Below, in pieces: positions 8,542 through 18,260 of a stretch of DNA of 64,000 nucleotides. The translations under genes and the position numbers were made by a program. Origin of the DNA: CBDCWQ01 sp965223435 (lineage in GTDB: Bacteria; Myxococcota; Kuafuiibacteriia; Kuafuiibacteriales; Kuafuiibacteriaceae); contig CBDCWQ010000023.1 of the NCBI GenBank assembly GCA_965223435.1, forward strand, positions 310,001 through 374,000, read 5' to 3'. Every line of letters starts with the position of its first letter. Position 1 is the stretch's first letter. The notes below the pieces were generated by a model. The model saw nothing but the letters and a program-made list of their open reading frames with translations. It was not told where the DNA came from and did not search any database.

Positions 8542-11500
8542 TCAATCACAAACCAGCCCAACGACATTTGCAATTTGTGTTTCGCAGGAGGCTACTTCGC
8601 CTGCAGTAGTTATTCCGAAATTGGGGTTATTAAGAAGCTCCAGAGTGGTCAAGCCAGCAACAGGGGCAGCAGTCACCATGCCATTAGACTCGGTTGTGTA
8701 GGTTTTTGGTACGATGTAGCTTGGTGCTTGTTGGCGATAGTAGACTTGTCCGTTGTGAATTACGTTTTTGTTTTGATGATCACGGAAAATGGAAACAGTC
8801 TCTAGACGGACCACGTCTAGATTCATCTGCGTAACTGCACGCTTTCCGACATAGGGAGCGTCTGCCATATGAATAGCGATATCGGGATGATCATCTTCAT
8901 GCAGGACAAAGCCTTCAGGTAGCAGTGGTCCAAAGCTGGTATTTTTCAAGCTTATGGTTCTCGATTGGTAGGATGCGTGCTGTGACGATCCCCCCTTGTA
9001 CAGACTCACTTCCATTCCGATGTGAGCGCGAATGAGACTGTCTTCTATAAGCAGCGAGCCTGGAGGTCCGTCTTTTTCTGCCAGAGGGCCCGTCACCAAA
9101 ATGCCAGTGTGGATGCCTTGAATGTCGGCACCCGATATTTCACCGTTAATGAGAGCGGTTCCACCTCCCAAGATCGCACTACCTCTTGATATTCCTTGGA
9201 AGGTTAATCTGCGATAGTCTGGATTTGTGAGCCCGCCAGTGTAGCCTCGATACAAATAGTTATCGATTGTAAGGTTGCGGGCAGCATAGAAGAAGATCCC
9301 GTTGAAATTCATATGCCAAAGCTTAAGATTGCGAATAACATTGCGGGCGCGGGGGTCCAGCTTTCGGGCTGACGACGCCCTCTGGGCCATACTTAAGGTC
9401 CATAAGTTCATACCGGTATGAGAGGCGTATGCCTCGTTGTTGTCACATTGAGCCATTGTCTCGGTCTGACCGTTGACGACTTCAGTTTCCTCGGGATCGC
9501 CTAAATCTGCCCCAGGAAACTTTGGAATTGTGATTCGATTCGTAGTACCAATTACCCAGTGGAGGCCCCGCTCGCTCGCCTTCGGTTCTTGCTGAAAATA
9601 CGTGTAACCAAAGCCGTTTGTGTTGGCAGAAACGTTATTTCGAACATAGTTGTTGTTGCCCCGAAACCAAAAACCGTCTCCGCTTGTTCCATGTTTGCTT
9701 GACGAGGTTGAGCCGCTACCACCCTTCGTCTGGATTCTAAGCGCGAAATTCCCGTCAAAGGTATTTCTCGTTTCGGAACCGTCCTCAGTCACAAAACCGC
9801 TCCCTTCGACATCATAGACGATGTTGTTTTGAATAAGACCATAGTGTGAGGCATGAATGACCAATCCCCACTTTCCGAATCCTCCTCCGTCAATGGCGTT
9901 ACCAACAAACTGAAACTGAAACCCGTCGAACCGAGGCGCACGCCTGGGCCCAGTTACATGGTGGGCATGGAGAGCGTAGCGTGCGATCTGGTTGGTGCCG
10001 ATCGTTTCGCTTTTCCAAGAACCACCCTTGGGGTACCAAGCACCTACTTGATGCACATTGGGTCTGTCGGGAAAGACCAACACGCCGTGATTGACCACGG
10101 GGAGCGCCCAATGCTTGGGCAATTCGGCCCGTGGATCTTTAGCCTTCCCTCCCGCGACTTCGACCGTATAGATCTTGCCAGTCTCGGTGTCGAGCAGGTC
10201 AACTTGAAAGATTGTGGAATCGAGGGGACTATTCTTTGTTCGTCCAAGGTGCCTCAACTCCGCGAAGTAGATCTCGGCATCCGCTCGACCAAATACAATA
10301 ACGTGCCCTCGGTTGCGCTCCGGCTCCGGTTGCTCAGAGCGGATCACGACGTTTCGAGTCATGTTGACGACATGCGGCAGAATATCAAGGTGACCCTCAG
10401 CGTCTCTAGCACCCAGGTGGTCATAGCTCAGCGGACTATCAAGAGCGATCTCTTTTCCCGAGATGCTTGCGATTCGACGCTCCTCGATGCGCCCGCCCTT
10501 CTTGTTCCGTGTATCGGGAATGACTATGCGATCGTTTGGCCTCCATCCCACAGGATCTTCTGCTACCATCAACTTCCCATCGCCGGAAATTGGCTCCGCG
10601 TTGTTCGCCATTCGGAGAAAAGTGTTCTTCAACGGTCGTCCGTGTATTCGCACTTTGCCAAACACAACGATGCCGTTACCAAACTGTTCCGGATCAAAGA
10701 CGCCTTCGCCATCATCTACGGTATCAAGGTCCTGGTTCGCGATGATGATCTCCGCTCGGGCACTGACCTTCAGTGGCTCAGACTTCGTGCCAATTTCGAA
10801 CGTTCCATCTCTATAAACCAGAATGTTTTTGACTTTGAGGCGAGTGTCTTTGTCAGTGACGAAGCGAAGAGTACCGTCGATCCCGATCGTGTGGGCTTCA
10901 CCGCTGTGGTGATCATAGCTCACGGTGGTGTTTTTTGCGATGCGAACAATGTCTCCTTGCTTGGGGACGCTTCCCGTATTCCAGGTCGCAGGATGGGACC
11001 ATGAGCCATCGGCAATATTGATGATCGTGTACAGCTTTCCGAAGTTTGGGACAGAGTCTGTATGGCCACGAACGAAGTCATCGTCGGGGCCGCCCATGTT
11101 GTGATGAGCGTGCACGATGCTTGTTTCGTCCGGGACAGATCCCCCGTGGTGCATATCGTCGGCTTTGGAGCCCTCAGTGTTCTTTTCCTCGTCTCCGGGA
11201 GCCGATGGGGCTGGTTCCGAGGGGTGCCCGTCGGAGTGGTCATGGCCTGGGCCCTGGTCTGAGACGTCGGTGGGTTCCTGAGCGGCCATCGTGGGCTCTC
11301 CTGGGTCATCAATGTTTTTACCTTCCTTCACGCCATCTTCGGTAGCATTTTTGTGGTCGTGTACGGGTGCATGACCATCGTTTTCATCGGGGGAACTGCC
11401 GGCCGGAAGGCCAATGCTGACATCGTCGGGTGGCAGGTCTTCGTGAAGGTCGATCAGACCGGTGTCCCCCCCCGCACATTCCTCGACGTCTTGGCATGTT

Positions 11501-11916
11501 CTTGGCGTAATATGAATGTGAGCAGTGTTCCTTTCGTTTTGTACGCCCTCGGAAACCAATTCCAAGTGAACCACCATATTTCTTCGAAGACCAACAAGCG
11601 TGTGGGTATGCTTAAGCGACGGTGTGCGTACCATCGGTGACAACAGGAAGGTCCCAGCCTGGATCTCCTGGTGACCATAACCGTATTTGACCTGCGTCCT
11701 AGATGGCTTGCTGGTTCGCCAGGAGACAACCGCCTGGGTGGGATTGCTTCGTAGGAAGTGCGCTGAAATTTCGCTGACCTCCAGTTCATTTTCACCTACA
11801 GGGATCTCCGATCTTCGACTGGGGGCTTTTATGGTATTGCTGGGTGTGCACGACAAGAGGCCGTAGCTACACATGAGAAACAGATACAAGGCATTTTTCC
11901 GTTGGATACAGAGCAT
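8542..11916 (-). CDS. G8-domain lipoprotein with His/Asp-rich linker and beta-helix
   Basis: 1,124-residue exported lipoprotein. The ATG at 11916 is chosen because GGAG lies nine bases upstream and it gives a clean signal peptide ending GLLSC (Cys 23); upstream ATGs as far as 12051 add an unlikely leader. In order: a fibronectin-III-like segment (about 40-140, with QAVVSWRTS), an acidic His-rich linker (about 150-300, with HDHSDGHPSE and HAHHNMGG), a G8 domain (about 305-420, starting SWSHPATWNTGSVPKQGD), and a long right-handed parallel beta-helix to about residue 1030. G8 domains occur in PKHD1 and the hyaluronan-related CEMIP/TMEM2 proteins, so a polysaccharide-related surface role is inferred. 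No catalytic residues are assigned. Confidence 0.85.
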   Translation of the reverse strand: MLCIQRKNALYLFLMCSYGLLSCTPSNTIKAPSRRSEIPVGENELEVSEISAHFLRSNPTQAVVSWRTSKPSRTQVKYGYGHQEIQAGTFLLSPMVRTPSLKHTHTLVGLRRNMVVHLELVSEGVQNERNTAHIHITPRTCQDVEECAGGDTGLIDLHEDLPPDDVSIGLPAGSSPDENDGHAPVHDHKNATEDGVKEGKNIDDPGEPTMAAQEPTDVSDQGPGHDHSDGHPSEPAPSAPGDEEKNTEGSKADDMHHGGSVPDETSIVHAHHNMGGPDDDFVRGHTDSVPNFGKLYTIINIADGSWSHPATWNTGSVPKQGDIVRIAKNTTVSYDHHSGEAHTIGIDGTLRFVTDKDTRLKVKNILVYRDGTFEIGTKSEPLKVSARAEIIIANQDLDTVDDGEGVFDPEQFGNGIVVFGKVRIHGRPLKNTFLRMANNAEPISGDGKLMVAEDPVGWRPNDRIVIPDTRNKKGGRIEERRIASISGKEIALDSPLSYDHLGARDAEGHLDILPHVVNMTRNVVIRSEQPEPERNRGHVIVFGRADAEIYFAELRHLGRTKNSPLDSTIFQVDLLDTETGKIYTVEVAGGKAKDPRAELPKHWALPVVNHGVLVFPDRPNVHQVGAWYPKGGSWKSETIGTNQIARYALHAHHVTGPRRAPRFDGFQFQFVGNAIDGGGFGKWGLVIHASHYGLIQNNIVYDVEGSGFVTEDGSETRNTFDGNFALRIQTKGGSGSTSSSKHGTSGDGFWFRGNNNYVRNNVSANTNGFGYTYFQQEPKASERGLHWVIGTTNRITIPKFPGADLGDPEETEVVNGQTETMAQCDNNEAYASHTGMNLWTLSMAQRASSARKLDPRARNVIRNLKLWHMNFNGIFFYAARNLTIDNYLYRGYTGGLTNPDYRRLTFQGISRGSAILGGGTALINGEISGADIQGIHTGILVTGPLAEKDGPPGSLLIEDSLIRAHIGMEVSLYKGGSSQHASYQSRTISLKNTSFGPLLPEGFVLHEDDHPDIAIHMADAPYVGKRAVTQMNLDVVRLETVSIFRDHQNKNVIHNGQVYYRQQAPSYIVPKTYTTESNGMVTAAPVAGLTTLELLNNPNFGITTAGEVASCETQIANVVGLVCD

Positions 11917-12157
11917 GTCATCGCTCTCCTGCAAAGCTGTGCCCATCTTCAAAACACCTAGAATTGCAATAGAAATTGAGTCCTCGATGGTGTAGGTGAT
12001 CGATAAAGTGATCACCGGGGATAGGGCACTGGAGCATTTGCCGACCAGCAAACCGAGTCGAGGCTGAAGCGCCCAGGCCCAATATCGTTGGGCCCGAGCG
12101 CACCCATACGGATAGACCGCCTAAGGTATGAGCTCGACGCTATTTTTTCACGGGACT
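11917..12157. promoter_or_regulatory. Divergent promoter region
   Basis: 241 bases between the divergently transcribed G8 lipoprotein and pectate-lyase-like lipoprotein. Promoters for both should lie here, but I cannot pick a convincing sigma-70 or sigma-54 site by eye. Confidence 0.4.
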
Positions 12158-13822
12158 ATGATGAAACATCGAGTGGTGCTGCGATTCGTTTTCGCCGTCG
12201 TCGGTTTTGGGTTTTTTGTGGCGTGCGGCTCAGAAAGACCGCCAGAGCAATTGGCTGAGGTCGATCTCAGCATTTCTTGGACCGGAACCAGCCCCCTGCC
12301 AAGCGATCGCTTTTTCTTGTATGCGCGGGTTGAAGAGCACGTGCTTGGAGGTGAGATACGGCGGCTTGGGGAGTCCCAGCCTGTTCCGTTCACTTCTGGA
12401 GGCCGTGTAGAGCTCCCGCAAATAGACTATGGGAACGGTCGCGTTCTCGTTCTAGAGGTACGCTGTAGTACCTCGCCCCGAAGCAAAGTACTTTACCGAG
12501 GCCAATCGGGGTTGTTCGACTTTACGCCGGAGAGCATTCCAAAGATTGAAGTCGATATGAAACCATTTTTCACTTCCAATGAAGCGGTTGATCCTCCGAA
12601 GGCCTTCCCAAGCGCCGAAGGGTTTGGTGCCTACACCCAAGGCGGTCGAGGCGGGAAGGTTATTGCCGTTACCCACTTGGGTGATGACGGCGTAGGCAGT
12701 TTGAGGGCCGCTATTCGGAGCACCGGCCCCCGAACCGTCGTATTTAGAGTATCCGGGGTCATCGTCCTAAAAACGAGGCTTGTCATTTCAGATCCCTTTG
12801 TCACCATTGCGGGGCAAAGCGCCCCGGGGGAAGGAATTCTTCTCACAAAGAATGGGATTCAGATTGCAGCCAACCAGGTCATCATTCGACATCTGCGCAT
12901 ACGCCCTGATGTTGAGGCGGTGAGCAATGCAATCTCCCTTCGTGGGGGGACAAACAACGTTGTGCTGGACCATCTGTCCATTGCATGGTCCCCTGGACAG
13001 AGCATTTCGATCCAAAGGGATAGTACCAACGTTTCCATCCAAAACAGCCTCTTAGCTGAGAAGCTACCGATCGGAGACTCGAGCCATATCCAGTCATCAG
13101 ACATTCGAACGGACAGAATCTCTGTTCACCGTAACGTTCTCGCTCATGTGGGCTCTTTGAGCACACAGTTCGCCGGTGGATCAGTCACCTTCCTCAGCAA
13201 TGTTCAATACAACTACGGAAACCGGGCGCTTGAGCTCCGCGCGCATGCTGCTCCGCTCCTAGCCGATGTGGCCGGCAATTTGTTTATTCCTGGGCCAGAT
13301 ACCAAAGACAGCATCGCAATTGCTTTGCAGGGCGGTACTTTTGGGCAAGAGTCTGCGATCTATCTTGCTGGAAACCTTACGAAAGCACCCGAAGCTTCTC
13401 CCAGCGAGACAGAAGTCGTTATGGAGGGCGTGGGACTGCCGATGGTGCAGATGCAGCAGAGCCTTGTTTCAGCGACGACGACGGCCACCCCAGCAGAGAA
13501 CCTTTTCAGTGCGCTGATGAATAACGTGGGCGCTTCAAGCTGGGTACGAGACAAGGTTGACGCAAGAATCATCCAAGAAACCGTTGCTGGAGAGGGCAAC
13601 ACGATTCTGGCACGCTCCGAGCCCGAACCCCTACCCACGTATGTGTCTATGCCACCTGCTTTAGACATCGACAGCGACGGCATGCCCGATATCTGGGAGG
13701 AACGAAGCGGCTTTGATCCGGAAGATCCATCGGATGGAGCCCAGGACGCCGATGGAGACGGATACACAAATCTGGAGGAATTCCTGAATGGAACGCCGGC
13801 CGCGAACAATCAGTGCCCGTAG
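12158..13822 (+). CDS. Pectate-lyase-superfamily lipoprotein
   Basis: About 554 residues, exported and lipid-anchored: the signal peptide ends FFVACGSE. Adjacent ATGs at 12158 and 12161 are the likely starts; GGGA lies just upstream. After about 140 residues of a beta-rich N-terminal domain comes the PL1-like parallel beta-helix, beginning AFPSAEGFGAYTQGGRGG and continuing GSLRAAIRSTGPRTVVF and VTIAGQSAPG, the typical entry of bacterial pectate-lyase-like proteins. The C-terminus has acidic DxDxDG calcium-type repeats (DIDSDGMPDIWEE, DADGDGYTNLEEFLNG). The expected role is acidic-polysaccharide cleavage at the surface. The family also contains inactive members and I cannot confirm catalytic Arg/Lys positions. 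Confidence 0.8.
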   Translation: MMKHRVVLRFVFAVVGFGFFVACGSERPPEQLAEVDLSISWTGTSPLPSDRFFLYARVEEHVLGGEIRRLGESQPVPFTSGGRVELPQIDYGNGRVLVLEVRCSTSPRSKVLYRGQSGLFDFTPESIPKIEVDMKPFFTSNEAVDPPKAFPSAEGFGAYTQGGRGGKVIAVTHLGDDGVGSLRAAIRSTGPRTVVFRVSGVIVLKTRLVISDPFVTIAGQSAPGEGILLTKNGIQIAANQVIIRHLRIRPDVEAVSNAISLRGGTNNVVLDHLSIAWSPGQSISIQRDSTNVSIQNSLLAEKLPIGDSSHIQSSDIRTDRISVHRNVLAHVGSLSTQFAGGSVTFLSNVQYNYGNRALELRAHAAPLLADVAGNLFIPGPDTKDSIAIALQGGTFGQESAIYLAGNLTKAPEASPSETEVVMEGVGLPMVQMQQSLVSATTTATPAENLFSALMNNVGASSWVRDKVDARIIQETVAGEGNTILARSEPEPLPTYVSMPPALDIDSDGMPDIWEERSGFDPEDPSDGAQDADGDGYTNLEEFLNGTPAANNQCP

Positions 13823-13860
13823 TTTTGCGCGTTCGCTTTCCTGATGGCCACGCCCAATCA

Positions 13861-14676
13861 CTAGGGTAGACCGGGTATCGTAAATCCGATCCGTGCGCCC
13901 GTTCGTTCCGTGATTTTCTCCCCGCGGGAAGTCAGTGCAGCGGCTCCTGCGCCCAATGCCGCCAGGCCCACCACTGCACCCCAAAACCACCACGTCTTGT
14001 ACCACAACTGTTTCGTTTCGTACTGGACGAAAACTCGCCGAGGATCCGTACGGCTCCCAAGAAGATAGACCTCATTGCCTGAACCGTCGTACCCAATCAG
14101 GTAGTATCCAAGGTTTGTACCCTCAGCGCTGAGAAAAGAATCAATGGGCATGGACACCGAAATCTTGGACGCAACTGAAGACAGCAATACAGTCTTGCTG
14201 GTCTCCTTACCCGTCTCATCGATCATCGCCAATCGAACCATCTGAATGAAATCGTGTGGATTGGCCAACAGCTCGAGGTCAAATTCCACATTACGATTAC
14301 CCTGAGAAACAGTGCGACTATGGTGCACAACAACCGTCAAGGAGCGCCGCCCGGCGGATTCTTGTCGAGCCTGCTCAAACGCCCGGGTAACCTTGGGAGA
14401 GATTGTGTAGCTGAGCATTACGGTCGGATTGAGAAGCAAAAGCATACGAAACGCCTCGACCGCCTCATCTGTCTCCCCCGCATATGCGTAAGCGGTTCCC
14501 AGCTGCTCGTAGAGTTTCGTATGATCGGCGTAGTCGAGCGGGCCTTCCTTCTTGGCTCTTTCGAAGAGAATGATGGCCTCACGGGCCCGGAGCACTTTGA
14601 GAGCCTCTAAACCTTCACTCATGGCATTACTGGGTGTACCGGCAGCAAGCCATACGCTGATGGGCAGTATCCACAT
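13861..14676 (-). CDS. TPR protein with C-terminal membrane segment
   Basis: 271 residues from the ATG at 14676, which opens a hydrophobic signal-like leader (MWILPISVWLAAGTPSNA); the frame extends further upstream to 14805 without signal features. Tetratricopeptide-like helices span about residues 20-110 (LYEQLGTAYAYAGETDEAVEAF). A beta-sandwich middle domain follows, then one transmembrane helix near the end (WWFWGAVVGLAALGAGAAAL). Proteins of this shape are common beside kinases in myxobacteria. It is divergent from the FHA/sigma-54 activator, which may control it. Function unknown. It converges with the pectate-lyase-like gene, leaving 38 bases between the stops. Confidence 0.75.
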   Translation of the reverse strand: MWILPISVWLAAGTPSNAMSEGLEALKVLRAREAIILFERAKKEGPLDYADHTKLYEQLGTAYAYAGETDEAVEAFRMLLLLNPTVMLSYTISPKVTRAFEQARQESAGRRSLTVVVHHSRTVSQGNRNVEFDLELLANPHDFIQMVRLAMIDETGKETSKTVLLSSVASKISVSMPIDSFLSAEGTNLGYYLIGYDGSGNEVYLLGSRTDPRRVFVQYETKQLWYKTWWFWGAVVGLAALGAGAAALTSRGEKITERTGARIGFTIPGLP

Positions 14677-14912
14677 GACCTGATAATCCCACACGGACCA
14701 GCTTCCGGCCAGGCAGCCTTCGCCACATCTGGGGGGCTGGATCCTCCCATGGGCAAGATGTTTGTACGTGTATGGCTTGGCGCACATGGGCGTCGACCAC
14801 TCCAAGCTAGACCCTGAGTTAGATTTGGTGCTGAAAGTCGTACGATTTCCTACCCCATGGCTGAACTGTCCACCATAGGCGAAAACAGGTCCGTGCTAAA
14901 CTCAGTCAGACC

Positions 14913-16265
14913 GTGTTGTCACGAAATTCTCAAACGGTTCCCATTGAAGGCGTAGCGACGTCGAACTTGAAGGGCCGAACTCCGGTAAGATCACTCCAGT
15001 GCATAGTAGTCGGAGTTGGGCAGCTCAAAAAAGCAACCGTCGGCGTAAAACCAATCGTCGTCGGCAGCAGTTCGCAATGTGATCTGGTCATAGAAGATCC
15101 AACTGTTTCACGCCATCATGCAGAAATCTCTGTCGTGCCGGGAGGGGTGCAGGTACGTGACCTATCGAGCACAAACGGCATTCGGCACGGCTCCATGTCG
15201 ATTTCGGAAGCCGTGCTTCCAACCCGTATTACTCTCATGCTAGGAAGCGTTGCCCTCAAGATCGAAGAGAGCGACAGACCCACGATTAATCCGAGTCCTC
15301 GGCAGTCCTACGGAAAACTATGCGGCGACAGCAGTGCAATGCGCGAGGTATTTGGCATTCTGGATTTGGCTAGCCGTACCGATGCCAGTGTATTGCTCCA
15401 GGGGGAATCAGGAACAGGAAAGGAGCTTGCTGCCTCGGCACTTCACGAGCACTCCGCACGCGCCGAGGGCCCTTTTGTGGTGATCGATTGTAGCGCACTC
15501 CACGAGAATGCCATCGACTCCCATCTATTTGGGCACATTCGAGGAGCCTTTACGGGAGCGTTAGAGGCTCGGAAGGGCGCTTTTTTAGCGGCATCCGGAG
15601 GAACCGTATTCTTGGACGAAATCGGAGAGCTTCCCCTGGAATCGCAGGCCAAACTACTGCGCGTTTTAGAAAGTCGTACCGTGCAGCCGCTTGGAAGCGA
15701 CAAACGATTTCCAATCGATGTACGTATCGTCGCTGCTACGCACCGCAACCTAAACGAAATGGTTGACGCCAAAGCCTTTCGCCTGGATCTCTATTACCGG
15801 ATGGCGGTCGTGCATATCTTGATTCCGCCGCTTCGCCAGCGCCTGGCAGACATACCATCTCTCATCCGCACCTTCTACCGCCTAAGAGAGGTTGATCCAG
15901 GACTCATCGAGGGCGACAACTTAGAGCGCCTTTGCCGCCACAGCTGGCCCGGAAACGGCCGGGAGCTTAGAAACGTGCTCGAACGCGCGTGGGTGCTTTC
16001 AGGAAATATCAACACACCCTTTGCGGATCTTCCCATCGATGTTTCAAGGCGACAGGCCGAAGATGGCCGACCTTCGTTCGATGCGGATCTCCCGTTTAAA
16101 GAGGCCAAGTCTCAATGGGTACACACCTTCGAAGGACGGTACTTGTCTCTACTCATGATTCGCCACAAAAACAACATCTCACAAGCAGCCAAGGCTTCTG
16201 GCCTATCCAGGCATCACTTGCGCTCTATCCTGCGAAAACACGGAATGGAGAAGACCTCAACGTGA
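14913..16265 (+). CDS. FHA-domain sigma-54-dependent transcriptional activator
   Basis: 450 residues. The N-terminal FHA domain (about 35-115, PIVVGSSSQCDLVIEDPTVSRHH) binds phosphothreonine. The AAA+ domain has Walker A GESGTGKE, the sigma-54 contact motif GAFTGA, Walker B GGTVFLDEIGE and an R-finger region. The C-terminal Fis-type helix-turn-helix is NNISQAAKASGLSRHHLRSIL. It lacks a receiver domain, so the input is probably phosphopeptide recognition. The next gene is a Ser/Thr kinase overlapping by four bases (GTGA), which suggests kinase and activator form one circuit. Target promoters are not known, and no clear TGGCAC-N5-TTGC site was seen nearby. Confidence 0.92.
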   Translation: MLSRNSQTVPIEGVATSNLKGRTPVRSLQCIVVGVGQLKKATVGVKPIVVGSSSQCDLVIEDPTVSRHHAEISVVPGGVQVRDLSSTNGIRHGSMSISEAVLPTRITLMLGSVALKIEESDRPTINPSPRQSYGKLCGDSSAMREVFGILDLASRTDASVLLQGESGTGKELAASALHEHSARAEGPFVVIDCSALHENAIDSHLFGHIRGAFTGALEARKGAFLAASGGTVFLDEIGELPLESQAKLLRVLESRTVQPLGSDKRFPIDVRIVAATHRNLNEMVDAKAFRLDLYYRMAVVHILIPPLRQRLADIPSLIRTFYRLREVDPGLIEGDNLERLCRHSWPGNGRELRNVLERAWVLSGNINTPFADLPIDVSRRQAEDGRPSFDADLPFKEAKSQWVHTFEGRYLSLLMIRHKNNISQAAKASGLSRHHLRSILRKHGMEKTST

Positions 16266-18022
16266 TCCAGAGCGGCCTGAAGACGCTCGGACCGTATGAA
16301 CTTCTTATGGAGCTAAGCTCCGGTGGAATGGGCTCCGTCTACCTAGCCCGTCGCTACACGAAAGGGTTCGAAAAATTTGTTGCGATCAAGACCATCAAGA
16401 GTGGACTCCAAGACGATGGTACCGTCCGAGCTCTTTTCATGGACGAGGCTCGTCTCATGGGCCGACTGTCTCATCGAGCCATTGCCCAGGTGTACGATTT
16501 TGGAAGCGATCAAGACCTTCTGTACCTTGTTATGGAATACGTTCCCGGTGTTCCACTGGGCACCATCCTGACCCACTGTCCTCACCCCTGGCCACCCCAT
16601 TTGGCGTCAGCAGCTATCGCTGAAGCCTGTCGGGGACTCCATGCGGCTCACGAACTTACCGATATCGACGGCCGTCCACTGGATGTTGTTCACCGTGACA
16701 TCAGCCCGTCCAATCTTTTGCTTACCTTTGACGGGCACCTCAAGATCATCGACTTCGGTATTGCCCTCACCTCTGGCCGACAGGCTCCTCCGACCGAACT
16801 GGGGGGCTTTCGTGGCAAAGTTGCCTATGCCTCACCGGAGCAAGTCAATGGGGTCGTTGCGGACCATCGCTCAGACATTTTCTCGCTTGGCGTCGTCTTA
16901 TACGAACTGTTGGTTGCGCAGCCCTTGTTTCAACGGAATGCACCCGGTCTCATCTGTCGGGCCATCACGGACGGGCATATTCCGAACCCGTCCGAGCTTG
17001 TTCCTGGGATCCATCGAGATCTTGACAAGATCGTCGCACGAGCGCTTTGCAAAGACCGCGACCAAAGATTTCAAACAGCCTCTGAATTCGCTGATTCCCT
17101 GGAAACGATCACCCCCGCGCCGGTCGATGGAGAGACACTGGCTCAATTCGCGGCCCGAACGCTTCAGCCATTTCGCCTTGCCCGAGAAAAATCACTTCGA
17201 GACGCATTGAGTCCATCTCACCTTGCAACCCACGAAAAAAAGCGAGTGACCGCGCGGATAGATGCCTCTGCATTTATGGAGCAAGCCACAAAGAGTGCAG
17301 CCACCATCGAAACAGATTCTTTCGTACCCCCCCCCTCTTTTACACATCCTACCCCGCTAGGACCATTGACCCATAAGCCCAAACCCCACATGGGCTGGAA
17401 ACATATCGGGGCCATCGTTGCCCTTCTTTGCGTCCCCCTCACAGCTCTACTCACCGCGCATCGAGATCCACCGCCAGGATCCCGTGCTTCAGAAAGTACA
17501 GATGCAGGGAAAACCGATATCGATCCGCATTCGCTCTCGAAGTTTTCCCAATCTTCGCCACCCCGCACCGAAGGACCTGAACCACCCTCGCGCTCAGCTT
17601 CAAGCTTCTCTTTGGCCCCACAACCAACACCAAAAGAGATTCGTCGTTCCTCCAAAGTGCAGGCCGGACCTAACAACCAAGAGACTCGGCGACGGCACAC
17701 CACCAAACGCAAATCAAGAAAGAGTCGCGCCACCCGTCGACCTTCAAAACCCATAGCGACCAATCAATCACAAGCTCCGAAGCCGAACGCCTTCGGCTTC
17801 GCCAGCATCGACGCGCACCCATACGCGCTTGTTAAGCTTGAATCACGAATGTTGGGCCCTACCCCCATTCTCAACCTTAAGCTCGCTGTTGGGATTCATC
17901 GTCTCGATTTTCTCGATCCAACAACTCAACAACTCCGCGCGTCACGGTCCGTCACCATTCGCGAAAACGAACGTCACCTCGTCATCGTACGAAAGAAGAA
18001 AGATTCGATCACCAGACCATGA
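16262..18022 (+). CDS. Membrane Ser/Thr protein kinase (Pkn2/PknB type)
   Basis: 586 residues from a GTG at 16262 overlapping the stop of the activator gene (GTGA), with GGAG eleven bases upstream; a longer frame from 16115 would run inside the previous gene and is rejected. The kinase domain spans about 15-280: glycine loop SSGGMGSVYLARR, Lys in FVAIKTIK, catalytic loop HRDISPSNLLL, and DFG in KIIDFGIAL. A transmembrane helix follows at about 380-400 (GAIVALLCVPLTALL). Beyond it is a basic, Ser/Pro-rich region and a PEGA-like beta domain at the end. It probably phosphorylates the upstream FHA activator or shares a signal with it. The 3' end abuts IS91 debris and may be slightly altered. Confidence 0.9.
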   Translation: MIQSGLKTLGPYELLMELSSGGMGSVYLARRYTKGFEKFVAIKTIKSGLQDDGTVRALFMDEARLMGRLSHRAIAQVYDFGSDQDLLYLVMEYVPGVPLGTILTHCPHPWPPHLASAAIAEACRGLHAAHELTDIDGRPLDVVHRDISPSNLLLTFDGHLKIIDFGIALTSGRQAPPTELGGFRGKVAYASPEQVNGVVADHRSDIFSLGVVLYELLVAQPLFQRNAPGLICRAITDGHIPNPSELVPGIHRDLDKIVARALCKDRDQRFQTASEFADSLETITPAPVDGETLAQFAARTLQPFRLAREKSLRDALSPSHLATHEKKRVTARIDASAFMEQATKSAATIETDSFVPPPSFTHPTPLGPLTHKPKPHMGWKHIGAIVALLCVPLTALLTAHRDPPPGSRASESTDAGKTDIDPHSLSKFSQSSPPRTEGPEPPSRSASSFSLAPQPTPKEIRRSSKVQAGPNNQETRRRHTTKRKSRKSRATRRPSKPIATNQSQAPKPNAFGFASIDAHPYALVKLESRMLGPTPILNLKLAVGIHRLDFLDPTTQQLRASRSVTIRENERHLVIVRKKKDSITRP

Positions 18023-18029
18023 TGTCTCG

Positions 18030-18260
18030 CGAGAATCGAGAAACCGCTGGGCCTCATGTGGGTCGGTGACGGTGCCGATGGGACGGCCCCTGCAGCCGCA
18101 TTCAGGGCATCGTTCGGCGTTGATGTCGTAGACCACGCCAGGAGTTTGCCCATTTTCCAAAGGGAACGCGAGCTGGAGCTTAAACGGTAGTTTGGGGACG
18201 ACGGCGCTGCTCCATTTTGCCGCCGGTGCATGCACGCCATGAAAGCGGGCCCGGATGGAG
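18030..18260 (-). pseudogene. IS91-type transposase C-terminal fragment
   Basis: The minus strand reads RARFHGVHAPAAKWSSAVVP and then VVYDINAERCPECGCRGRP and TVTDPHEAQRFLD. This is the typical end of IS91-family (Y2) transposases, with a CPxCG zinc-ribbon-like motif. The same motif occurs in the fragment ending at 22587. The 5' part is missing, cut by the IS66 end at 18261. Only the last 80 or so codons remain. Confidence 0.7.

Noticed and set aside
9853..11004. 383-codon plus-strand open frame
   Set aside because: Lies entirely antisense to the G8 lipoprotein, which has clear domains; no family resemblance.
14820..14912. Sigma-54 promoter upstream of the FHA activator
   Set aside because: No acceptable GG-N10-GC core at proper spacing could be found by eye.
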